From NCBI RefSeq assembly GCF_029946515.1, contig NZ_JARZHH010000026.1, positions 1 through 64,000 of the forward strand: 64,000 bases of DNA, given 5' to 3'. A model generated the notes under the pieces. That model saw only the letters and a program-made list of their open reading frames with translations. It was not told the DNA's origin and made no database searches. The translations under genes and the position numbers were made by a program. This DNA comes from Polyangium sp. 6x1. GTDB lineage: Bacteria; Myxococcota_A; Polyangia; Polyangiales; Polyangiaceae. Every line of letters starts with the position of its first letter. Position 1 is the stretch's first letter. This document shows, one piece after another, positions 1 to 7,531 of this stretch.

Positions 1-122
1 TAGGTGTCCCGAGCCGCAAGGCTCCTAAAGACCCCTCGTAGACCACGAGGTTGATAGGCCGGGTGTGGAAGCGAAGTAATTCGCGGAGCTAACCGGTACT
101 AATCGGTCGTGCGGCTTGACCA
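1..122 (+). rRNA. rrl: 23S ribosomal RNA, 3' end (partial)
   Basis: The first ~120 bases match the universal 3' end of bacterial 23S rRNA, including the GTGTGGAAGCG segment, the AACCGGTACTAAT block and a terminal GGCTTGACC. The rest of the gene lies left of the window. The exact 3' end is estimated by analogy with other bacteria. It is followed by a spacer and two 5S genes, so this is the distal end of an rrn operon on the plus strand. Confidence 0.95.
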
Positions 123-250
123 TACCTCTAAGGCAACATTGAAGCTCGCGCGCGGAGTTCGGGTGACGAATCCGCGCAGCTCGAAGCTGCAATAGGACGC
201 AACCATGAAGACAACCCCACAGCCACGGGGCCTTCGTGGTCACCCAAATT

Positions 251-369
<119 letters not shown>

Positions 370-376
370 TTTTTCT

Positions 377-410
377 AAAGCCTGCAAACGAAAGTTTGCA
401 GGCTTTTTCT
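377..410 (+). terminator. Rho-independent terminator after 5S copy 1
   Basis: A perfect 13-bp stem (377-389 with 394-406) closes a GAAA tetraloop, flanked by A on the left and a T-rich run on the right. It sits about 8 nt after the first 5S gene, so it should stop most rrn transcripts before the second 5S unit. Confidence 0.92.
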
Positions 411-544
411 TTTCCATCGCCGCAATTTCCCTGAAGCTCCCGCGGGGAGTATGGATGAGATGACGTGTCCGCGCAGCTCGAAGCTGTGAGGACGCAACCA
501 TGAAGACAACCCCACCATCAAGGGGCCTTCGTGGTCATCAAGTT

Positions 545-663
<119 letters not shown>

Positions 664-669
664 TTTTCT

Positions 670-707
670 AAAGCCTGCAAGCGAAAGCTTGCGGGCTTTT
701 TCTTTTC
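670..707 (+). terminator. Rho-independent terminator after 5S copy 2
   Basis: A 13-bp stem with one G-T wobble (670-682 with 687-699) closes a GAAA loop and is followed by a T-rich tract. It is the diverged twin of the terminator after copy 1 and ends the rrn operon. From here to 932 I see no gene; the segment should contain the promoter of the next CDS. Confidence 0.92.
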
Positions 708-932
708 CATCACCGCGCATCGCGTCCAAGGTCTCACCCGCGCAGCGGCTCTCCAGGCCTCGCGCCCGCGGTCCCGCAGCGCCGCCACTCGGCCGACCTT
801 CGGACCGTCGAACGGCCCCTCTGTCCGTCCGCACGCCCGCCGACTGTGGTGCAGATCGCTTCGGCGGTCTACTGCTCGGCTCGCTGATTTATTTTCCTGC
901 GGACAGGCGTTGCTACCCTAGGCGAGGGTTTC

Positions 933-3299
933 GTGGCTTCTCGGCGCGTCAAGGTGGCACTGGCAGGAGGCGCGGTCGCAACGCTGGCGGCCGTCGTTTC
1001 CTTCGGTCCGATCGTGCGCCACGAGGCCGCGCGCGCCGCGGAACGTTATGGCGCGGTCGTCGCCATCGACGAGGTTCGTCCTTCGCTGCACGGCGTGAAG
1101 CTGCGCGGCGTGGAGGTGTCGCTGCCAGACGTGCCCAGCGCGCACGTGCGGTTCGAGACCATCGACGTCGCGCTCGGCTGGAGCGGCAAGAAGATCGCCC
1201 TGCAAGGCGGCGACGTCTCCGCCGTGGGGCCGCGTGACGTCGTGCTCCGCGAGGCCGAGCAGTGGCAGAAACGCTACCTCGGGAGGTCCTCCGCGGGCAG
1301 CGGGGAGAGCACGAGTTCGGGCAAGACGGACGCCGAATTCGAGGGGCTGCGTCTCGCCTGGCAGGACCGCAAAGACGCCCCCACCGAGTCCGTCCGCGCG
1401 AACGACGTGAATTTCGCCCGCCAGGAGGGCAAGGTCGGGCTCTCGGCGGCCGAGGCGACGATCACCGTTGGTCCCGTGTCCGTGGCGGTGCAGGGCGGGT
1501 ATCTCACGCTGATCAAGCAGCAGGAAGGTGGGTACCGCGTCGCCGCCCTCTCGGCGCGTTCGCTCGACGCGACCCTGACGCTGCCCGCTCCGCTCGAGGA
1601 AGCGAAGCCCGTCGAAGGGGCGTCCGCGCCGCCGAACGAGCCTGAGCCCCGGGAGCGACGCGAGCCCGCGCCGAAGCAAGCGAAAGCCGCGCAGCGAGGC
1701 GCCGCCGTGCGGGCCCAGCTCGTCCGCGGCGCGACCTTGCTCGACGCCGTCCTCGAGCAGGGAGCGAAGGTCGAGCTCGATAGCCTTCACGCGCAGGTGC
1801 GTCGCGGGCGCGACACGCTGAACCTCGGCCCGGGATCGCTCGTGGTTCGCCGCGACGCGGGCCGCATGCTCGTCGAGCTCTCGCCGCGCGCGCGCGCCGA
1901 AAAAGAAGAGCAAGCGCTCACCTTCTCGCTGAGCGTGCCGTTCGGCGAGGCCGACGGCGAGATCGTCGCCGACGTGAAGGGCGGGCCCCTGTACCTGTCC
2001 ACGCTGGGCATCCGCGACGGGGATTTTGGCCTCTTCGACGTGGCCAAGACCTCCCTGACCACGCGCTCGCACCTCGTCCTTTCCGCGGACGGCAAGCTGC
2101 TCCGCGCGGACGGAGACGGCCGCGTGCAGAACCTCTCGCTCCGCAGCGACGCGCTCTCCGACGAGCCGATCGCGGGCCTCGAGCTCGCCTTCCGGCTGCG
2201 CGGCGAGACTGCGCTCGACGGCTCGTCGATCCGCGTCGACGAGGGCGAGGTCGATCTCGGCGCCGTCCGCCTGCTCGGAAGCGGGCGCTACGATCGCGTG
2301 GGCGAGGGGCACCGTGTCCGTGCCGAGTTCGACGTGCCGCTCACGGCGTGCCAGTCGATCCTCGACGCCGCCCCGCGCGGACTCGTGCCGAAGATCGCGG
2401 GCATGCGCATGGCCGGTTCGTTGGCGGTCAAAGGACATGCGCGCTTCGACACGGCGCGGCTCGATCGTGACTTCGACGTCGCGTGGGATCTTTCGAACAC
2501 GTGCCGGATCACCGAGGTGCCGCCCGAGGTCGACGCAGCGCGGTGGCGCAAGCCGTTCCGCCGCTCGGTGCTCGGCCCGGCCGGCGAGCGCGTCGAGATC
2601 GAGAGCGGGCCCGGCACGCCTGGCTGGGTGCCGTTCAGCGTGATCTCGCGCTTCATGGAGACCGCCGTGCTGACCACCGAGGACAGCGGCTTCCGGCGGC
2701 ACAGCGGCTTCGACAACGAGGCCATCCGGAACTCCATCCGGGAGAACCTGCGCAAGGGCCGCTTCGTGCGCGGCGCGAGCACGCTCAGCATGCAGCTCGC
2801 GAAGAACCTCTATCTCGACCGCGTGAAGAACCTCTCGCGCAAGCTCCAGGAGGCCGTGCTCACGACCTACCTCGAGCAGGAGCTCACGAAGGAGCAGATC
2901 CTCGAGCTCTACCTGAACATCGTCGAGTTCGGCCCGATGATCTACGGGATCGGCCCGGCCGCGCGGTACTACTTCAACACGTCGGCTTCCCAGCTCTCGC
3001 TCGGGCAAGCGCTCTACATCTCGTCGATCCTGCCGAACCCGAAGCAGCAGCACTTCGCGGTCGGCGGCGCCGTGAGCCCGGGCTGGATGAACTACCTGCG
3101 CAAGCTCATGGACGTCGCGCATCGCCGCAAGTGGGTCAGCGACGAGGAGCTCGAAGAGGGGCTGCGCGAGACCGTGGTCCGCGGGCAGCCCGCGCCGGAG
3201 CGCGCCGCGCGTCCGTCAGAGCCCTCGGGGAGCGAGGGGGCGCCGGCGAGCGAGGGGAGCGGCGACGCGCCGGAGGCGCCGACGCCGCCCGAGGATTAG
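933..3299 (+). CDS. Peptidoglycan glycosyltransferase (GT51) with long AsmA-like N-terminal region
   Basis: 788 aa from a GTG start. A single membrane segment (about residues 9-25) anchors it in the inner membrane. Residues ~30-540 look like an AsmA/DUF748-type repeated beta structure, with a Pro/Glu-rich linker near 225-245. The C-terminal ~220 residues carry the GT51 motifs: EDSGFRRHSGFD (catalytic Glu about 583), GASTLSMQLAKN, and the LEQELTKEQILELYLNIVEFG block. There is no transpeptidase domain, so it would polymerise lipid II glycan strands but not cross-link them. The last ~40 residues are a Pro/Glu/Ala-rich tail. The glycosyltransferase call is firm; the role of the N-terminal region is unknown. 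Confidence 0.9.
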   Translation: MASRRVKVALAGGAVATLAAVVSFGPIVRHEAARAAERYGAVVAIDEVRPSLHGVKLRGVEVSLPDVPSAHVRFETIDVALGWSGKKIALQGGDVSAVGPRDVVLREAEQWQKRYLGRSSAGSGESTSSGKTDAEFEGLRLAWQDRKDAPTESVRANDVNFARQEGKVGLSAAEATITVGPVSVAVQGGYLTLIKQQEGGYRVAALSARSLDATLTLPAPLEEAKPVEGASAPPNEPEPRERREPAPKQAKAAQRGAAVRAQLVRGATLLDAVLEQGAKVELDSLHAQVRRGRDTLNLGPGSLVVRRDAGRMLVELSPRARAEKEEQALTFSLSVPFGEADGEIVADVKGGPLYLSTLGIRDGDFGLFDVAKTSLTTRSHLVLSADGKLLRADGDGRVQNLSLRSDALSDEPIAGLELAFRLRGETALDGSSIRVDEGEVDLGAVRLLGSGRYDRVGEGHRVRAEFDVPLTACQSILDAAPRGLVPKIAGMRMAGSLAVKGHARFDTARLDRDFDVAWDLSNTCRITEVPPEVDAARWRKPFRRSVLGPAGERVEIESGPGTPGWVPFSVISRFMETAVLTTEDSGFRRHSGFDNEAIRNSIRENLRKGRFVRGASTLSMQLAKNLYLDRVKNLSRKLQEAVLTTYLEQELTKEQILELYLNIVEFGPMIYGIGPAARYYFNTSASQLSLGQALYISSILPNPKQQHFAVGGAVSPGWMNYLRKLMDVAHRRKWVSDEELEEGLRETVVRGQPAPERAARPSEPSGSEGAPASEGSGDAPEAPTPPED

Positions 3300-3351
3300 G
3301 TGCGTCCTCCTCCCTCGCTCCAGGGCGCTCGCGGCGTTTCTTGACAGCCTG

Positions 3352-3900
3352 CTAGCGGCCGGGCTCGGCCTTTTCCTTGCGGCGCGGGGCGAAGAAGGCG
3401 CGCAGGAGACCGGCGCATTCGTCGGCGAGGACGCCGCCCGTGACCTCGTAGCGGTGGTTCAGGCGCAGGTCGCGGCCGATCGTGAAGAGCGTGTCGACGG
3501 CGCCCGCCTTGGGGTCGGTGCAGCCGTAGACGAGGCGCGAGACGCGCGCGTTGACGAGGGCGCCGGCGCACATGGGGCAGGGCTCGAGCGTCACGTAGAC
3601 CGTGAGCCCTGCGAGCCGCCAGGCGCCGCGCTGGCGGGCCGCGTCGCGCAGGGCCTCGACCTCCGCGTGCGCCGTCGGGTCCTGGAGCAGCTCGCGCCGG
3701 TTGCGCCCGCGGCCCACGATCGTGCCCGCCGCGTCCACCAGCACGGCGCCGACGGGGACGTCACCCGAGTTGGCAGCGGCCACGGCTTCCTCGATCGCGG
3801 CGCGCATGAAGGCCGCGTCACGTGCGAGGGCCGACTCGTCGGCGGTCGCAGCGACCACGAGTGCTGTGGGATTCTCGGAGCTCGTCATCGAATGACCCAT
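3352..3900 (-). CDS. tadA: tRNA-specific adenosine deaminase TadA
   Basis: 182 aa; starts at ATG 3900 or, 4 codons later, at ATG 3888. It is a zinc-dependent cytidine-deaminase-fold enzyme that converts A34 to inosine in tRNA-Arg(ACG). The zinc site is complete: HAEVEAL (His78, catalytic Glu80) and EPCPMCAGAL (Cys108, Cys111). It has a ~25-residue N-terminal extension before the core. Its substrate tRNA gene lies just upstream on the same strand, 52 bp away. It converges with the GT51 gene. Confidence 0.96.
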   Translation of the reverse strand: MGHSMTSSENPTALVVAATADESALARDAAFMRAAIEEAVAAANSGDVPVGAVLVDAAGTIVGRGRNRRELLQDPTAHAEVEALRDAARQRGAWRLAGLTVYVTLEPCPMCAGALVNARVSRLVYGCTDPKAGAVDTLFTIGRDLRLNHRYEVTGGVLADECAGLLRAFFAPRRKEKAEPGR

Positions 3901-3952
3901 CCGTCAGGCGAGCCGCTCACGAGCGGCCGAAAGGATGGGGTTTGAAGAGGTT

Positions 3953-4029
3953 TGGCGCGCCCAGGAAGATTCGAACTTCCGACCCCCGGCTTCGTAGGCC
4001 GATGCTCTATCCAGCTGAGCTATGGGCGC
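3953..4029 (-). tRNA. tRNA-Arg (anticodon ACG), CCA encoded
   Basis: The 77-nt minus-strand sequence folds as a complete cloverleaf: acceptor GCGCCCA with TGGGCGC, D arm GCTC/GAGC, anticodon loop CTACGAA giving ACG, T arm GGAAG-TTCGAAT-CTTCC, discriminator G and genomically encoded CCA. ACG reads CGU/C/A only after A34 is deaminated to inosine, which is the TadA reaction. Confidence 0.97.
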
Positions 4030-4108
4030 AATCGTCGAGTTGTACCGCGGGATACACGAGTTCCCCCGCGGGTGCGTCGCGTATTGCTGCGCGACAACGA
4101 GGTGGGGC

Positions 4109-4136
4109 GTTTAAGCGGCTCGCGCGGTTATGTCAA
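4109..4136 (-). promoter_or_regulatory. Candidate sigma-70 promoter of tRNA-Arg
   Basis: On the minus strand a perfect -35 TTGACA (4131-4136) is followed after 16 nt by a weak -10 TTAAAC (4109-4114). Transcription would begin about 70 nt before the mature tRNA 5' end. The -35 is strong, the -10 only fair. Confidence 0.5.
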
Positions 4137-4221
4137 GAAGAAATCGTCCGGCTCTTCGACGACCCCTGTTTTTCGGGGCGTTTCGCGTGGAGATTTTTTG
4201 GCCATCGCCCGGACGAGGGCG

Positions 4222-4267
4222 CACAAAAAGCAACGCGCGGCGGTCCAGGGGATCCGCCGCGCGCTTT
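4222..4267 (-). terminator. Rho-independent terminator, minus strand
   Basis: A perfect 10-bp GC stem (4234-4243 with 4254-4263) has a 10-nt loop. On the minus strand it is followed by TTGCTTTTTG. It would end transcription entering from the P460 lipoprotein gene and insulate the tRNA-Arg promoter downstream. Confidence 0.75.
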
Positions 4268-4664
4268 GTACGCTCGTTCAAGCGATGTCGAGGGAGGCAA
4301 AGACAAGAAGTCAGACGAGCAAGCCAAGCGTCAGCAAGCCAAGTGTCGTAAGCCAAGCGATCCGCCGGGCGTAGCCCAACACCCGGGGGATAAGCGAAAG
4401 CAGCGGCCGAAGCCGGGGCTCTCGTAAAAAGCGGTCGTGCAGAGGAAGGTAAGCGGACACCGCCGGAGACCGACGATGCAGCGACCTCGGCTAGAGCAGC
4501 AGCCGTGCCATCCGATCCGGTTTCCCCCGTCCCGCACGCGCTCTCCAAGGAATGCGGGCGTTTCCTCGCGGGTTTCGTGCTGGAACGGGCGACGACGTTC
4601 CCGCGGATCCGGGCATCGGTGTCGTGGTGCTCGATCTGGGCCGCAAAGTTTGCATACCTGGGGC
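4268..4664. other. Intergenic region without recognised gene
   Basis: About 400 bp between the minus-strand terminator and the stop of the P460-like lipoprotein. Open frames exist but none has recognisable protein character. It holds a 15-bp tandem repeat. It could be a long 3' UTR of the lipoprotein gene or hold a small RNA; neither can be decided from the sequence. Confidence 0.5.
4318..4362. repeat. Three imperfect 15-bp tandem repeats
   Basis: Three adjacent 15-mers share the core AAGCCAAG (plus strand; CTTGGCTT on the minus strand), at 4318-4332, 4333-4347 and 4348-4362. They lie in noncoding DNA between the P460 lipoprotein stop and a terminator. Confidence 0.8.
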
Positions 4665-5198
4665 TCAGCGCGCCCGACCGAAGATGTGGTCCTCGGGCGC
4701 CTCGGCGTGGCAACGCTCACACAAGGGCAGCCGCCCGCGTTGCTCGACCTGGCCGTCGGCACGTACGACGAGGTACTCCCACGTCCCACCCTGCGCCGGG
4801 GCCTGTTTGGCCATGGCGAAGTACAGGGCGACGTCCGAGCTGCCCGCCGTGTAGAGCGCCTCGACGAGGACCGCGCCGGCGGCGAGCGGGCGCTGCGGGC
4901 CGAGCCCCGGGTAGGCGGCGGCCTCGTCGTTGGTGAGGACCTCGGCGTCGTGCTCACCGGCCAGGTGCTGCGAGCGCGCCCGGGGCGTGGCCTTGCGGAG
5001 CGAGCTCAGCCGATCGGCGAGCTCCCAGCGATGCGGAGCCCTGGAGACGGCCGGGGCGGAGGAGGTCGGGCGTGGCGCGGCGCCTTCGGTCGACCATGCG
5101 GACGGGTTGGCGGCGGAGGAGCTGCTCGTGTCGGCAGAAGGCGTGCAAGCGGCCGTGAGCGTGGCGAAGACGGCGAGCGCTCGGCAGGAGCAGCGCAT
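4665..5198 (-). CDS. Cytochrome P460-like heme lipoprotein
   Basis: 177 aa. The N-terminus is a lipoprotein signal ending in a lipobox-like LTAAC (Cys18), followed by a Ser/Pro/Ala-rich linker to about residue 55. The C-terminal domain ends in CERCHAEAPEDHIFG, a covalent heme site (Cys160, Cys163, His164) of the kind found at the end of cytochrome P460 family proteins. The preceding VALYFAMAK and WEYLVVRADG segments also fit that family. It is probably a membrane-tethered periplasmic redox protein; the substrate is unknown. It is divergent from a PDZ-thioredoxin gene with only 22 bp between the starts. Confidence 0.75.
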   Translation of the reverse strand: MRCSCRALAVFATLTAACTPSADTSSSSAANPSAWSTEGAAPRPTSSAPAVSRAPHRWELADRLSSLRKATPRARSQHLAGEHDAEVLTNDEAAAYPGLGPQRPLAAGAVLVEALYTAGSSDVALYFAMAKQAPAQGGTWEYLVVRADGQVEQRGRLPLCERCHAEAPEDHIFGRAR

Positions 5199-5204
5199 GG
5201 CCGC

Positions 5205-5220
5205 ATGCTACACTCGAACG
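5205..5220. promoter_or_regulatory. Overlapping divergent -10 elements (possible leaderless starts)
   Basis: The 22-bp gap between divergent starts holds an extended -10 on the plus strand, TGCTACACT (5206-5214), 6 nt before the ATG at 5221. On the minus strand TAGCAT (5210-5205) lies 6 nt before the ATG at 5198. No ribosome binding site fits either gene. Both transcripts could begin at or next to the start codon. Confidence 0.45.
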
Positions 5221-6102
5221 ATGCAAAACGCTGAATCCCGGGCGAAATCCCGCAGGGGACGGTCTGCGGCGAAGGCGGCCGTGCTCCGCGGGGTGCTCGG
5301 GATCGGGGTCGTCGCGGCGATGACCGTGGCCCCGGCGGAGCAGGCGTCGGCCGAGCAGCGAGCCGCGCGGCGCGCCTGGATCGGGGTCGAGCTCGCGCCG
5401 GGGCCCGCAGGCAAAGGGGTCCTCGCGAAGCACGTGGTGACGAGCTCGCCCGCGCGCTCGGGCGGGCTCGTCGATGGAGACGTGATCCTCTCGGCGGACG
5501 GCGTCGCGCTCGACAAGCCGGAGCAGCTCATCGCGCGCGTGGCCATCGCGGGGCCCGGCGCGGCGCTCAAGCTGCAGATCCGGCGCGGAGGGGCCGAGCG
5601 CGAGCAAGTCGTGGTCCCGATCGAGCATCCGGGCACGGACGAGGTCCTGCGCCTCGACAAGGTCGGGACGTTCGCGCCGACGTGGAAGGCGCTCGACCAG
5701 GTGGCGGGGAGCGTACCGGACAACATCGGCAAGCTGCGCGGCCGCGTGGTCGTCCTCGATTTCTGGGCGTCGTGGTGCAAGCCGTGTCGCGCGATCTCCA
5801 AGGATCTGACGCGGCTCCACGCAGCGTACGGGGACAAAGGGCTCGCGATCGTGGGGCTCACGGGCGAGTCGAAGTCCATCGCGGAGAAGGCGGCGACGGA
5901 GCTCGGGATGAGCTACTCCGTGGCCTCGGATCCAAACGACGGGACGGCCGTTTTGTACGGGATTCGCTCGCTTCCCACGATGTTCGTGGTGGACAAGAAG
6001 GGCGTCATCCGCGAGGTCTTCGTGGGATACGGGCCCGGTCAGGGCGCGACGCTCGAGAAGGTCGTCGCGAGCCTGCTCGCCGAGCCCTCGCCTTCGGGCT
6101 GA
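5221..6102 (+). CDS. PDZ-thioredoxin (TlpA-like) periplasmic protein
   Basis: 293 aa from the ATG at 5221, the first start giving a proper N-terminal signal (basic stretch, hydrophobic 21-37, cleavage near ASA-EQ). Residues ~50-135 form a PDZ domain (WIGVELAPG, SPARSGGLVDGDVILSADG). Residues ~147-290 form a TlpA/ResA-type thioredoxin with active site WCKPC (Cys186, Cys189) and the cis-Pro loop SLPTMFVVD. It is likely a periplasmic thiol reductant. The divergent neighbour is a c-type heme protein whose CxxCH cysteines must be reduced before heme attachment, so a partnership is plausible but unproven. Confidence 0.88.
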   Translation: MQNAESRAKSRRGRSAAKAAVLRGVLGIGVVAAMTVAPAEQASAEQRAARRAWIGVELAPGPAGKGVLAKHVVTSSPARSGGLVDGDVILSADGVALDKPEQLIARVAIAGPGAALKLQIRRGGAEREQVVVPIEHPGTDEVLRLDKVGTFAPTWKALDQVAGSVPDNIGKLRGRVVVLDFWASWCKPCRAISKDLTRLHAAYGDKGLAIVGLTGESKSIAEKAATELGMSYSVASDPNDGTAVLYGIRSLPTMFVVDKKGVIREVFVGYGPGQGATLEKVVASLLAEPSPSG

Positions 6103-6112
6103 GCGAACGAGC

Positions 6113-7513
6113 GTGTTACGCGTCCTCGACGAGCTTCTGTGGGTGCTGCGCCGCGAGGGCCTGCCGGTCTCGACGGCGCAGGCCATCGACGCGGCGCGCG
6201 TGGCCGCGCTCGTGGGGTTGTCCGATCGGCAGACGCTGCGCGACGGGCTCGGCTCGGTGCTGGCGACGAAGAAGGACGAGCTCACGCTTTTCCGGGCGTG
6301 CTTCGACAGGTTCTTCGCGGAGGAGCGCGCGCACCTCGGGGACCTCTGGAGCCGGCTGCGGGTGCGAGGCTTCTCCGAGGCCGAGCTCGGCGCGCTGCGG
6401 GAGCTTCTTACGGCGGCGGCGCAGCGCTCGTCGGGGGACGCGGCGGGGATGCTGGCGTTCACCGGGGAGGCGTTGGAGCTCGATCAGCTGCTCGCGTCGG
6501 CGGGGATCGCGCGCGCGCTCGCGCCGATGACGAGCGCGCTGCAGACGGGGTTTTTCACGCAGGACGTCAACAAACGGCTCGGCATCCCGGCGCTCGGGAG
6601 CGCGCTCGCGCGGATGCGTGACGCGCTGCGCGAGGCGCTCGGCGAGGAGCGGGGCGCCGAGCTCGCGGCGGCGCTGCGCGAGGAGCTCGACGCGATGAAG
6701 CGGCGCGTGCGAACGCACGTGGAGGTGTCGCTCGCGCGCAAGCTCGGCGAGGCGGACGAGCAGGCGGCGCGGGCCGTGGATCGGCCGTTCTCGTCGCTGT
6801 CGCCGGAGGAGATGGCCGAGGTGCGGCGGGCGCTCCGGCGGCTCGCCGAGCGGCTGCGGGGCGCCGAGCGGGTGCGGAAGAAGCGCAGCCGGCGAGGTCG
6901 GATCGATCCGCATCGCACGCTTCGCCGGAGCCTGCGCACGGGAGGCATCCCGTTCCGGCCGGCGCGGCGCGTGCGTCGCCGGGACAAACCGCGGCTCGTG
7001 CTGCTCTGCGACGTGTCGGACTCGGTGCGGCTCGCGTCGCGCTTCATGCTGGAGCTCGTCGCGGCCTCGCAGGAGCTCTTCGCGGAGACACGCTCGTTCG
7101 TGTTCGTGAGCGACGTCGGCGAGACGACCGATCTCTTCCGGCGCAAGTCTCCCGAAGCGGCGCTCGCGGCCATCGAGAGCGGGCGCGTGGTCGATCGGAC
7201 GCGCAACTCCAACTACGGCCGCGCGCTCGTCGCGTTCGAGGAGCAGCTCGGGCGCGGCGTGGACCGGCGTACGACCGTCGTGATCCTGGGGGACGGGCGT
7301 ACGAATTTCCTTCCGGAGGAGGTTTCGGTGGTGGAGCGGCTCGTCCGGTGCGCGGGATCGGTGCTCTGGATCTGCCCCGAGCCGCCTGCGACCTGGGGCA
7401 CCGGGGACAGCGCGATGCCGCGGTATGCGGCTGCCGTGAGCCGCGTGCTCGTGGCCCGGACCGCGCGTGAGCTCGAAGGCGCAGCGAGGGAGCTTTTGGC
7501 GCGACGAAAGTAG
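6113..7513 (+). CDS. CoxE-like VWA domain protein
   Basis: 466 aa from GTG, 10 bp after the thioredoxin gene. The N-terminal ~290 residues are helical and Arg-rich near 235-290. The C-terminal half is a von Willebrand A domain of the CoxE family with an intact MIDAS: DVSDS at 300-304, a Thr in DRTRNSNYG, and ILGDGRTN. Proteins of this family normally work with a MoxR-type AAA+ ATPase in metal-centre assembly or complex remodelling. No MoxR gene is in this window, so the partner must be elsewhere. Cytoplasmic; specific role unknown. Confidence 0.85.
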   Translation: MLRVLDELLWVLRREGLPVSTAQAIDAARVAALVGLSDRQTLRDGLGSVLATKKDELTLFRACFDRFFAEERAHLGDLWSRLRVRGFSEAELGALRELLTAAAQRSSGDAAGMLAFTGEALELDQLLASAGIARALAPMTSALQTGFFTQDVNKRLGIPALGSALARMRDALREALGEERGAELAAALREELDAMKRRVRTHVEVSLARKLGEADEQAARAVDRPFSSLSPEEMAEVRRALRRLAERLRGAERVRKKRSRRGRIDPHRTLRRSLRTGGIPFRPARRVRRRDKPRLVLLCDVSDSVRLASRFMLELVAASQELFAETRSFVFVSDVGETTDLFRRKSPEAALAAIESGRVVDRTRNSNYGRALVAFEEQLGRGVDRRTTVVILGDGRTNFLPEEVSVVERLVRCAGSVLWICPEPPATWGTGDSAMPRYAAAVSRVLVARTARELEGAARELLARRK

Positions 7514-7531
7514 CGCTATGCCGCGCGGGAC

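Noticed and set aside
4030-4664. tmRNA, SRP RNA or RNase P RNA in the gap beside tRNA-Arg
   Set aside because: No diagnostic tmRNA acceptor/TYC end, SRP GGAAG apical motif or RNase P core segment was found on either strand.
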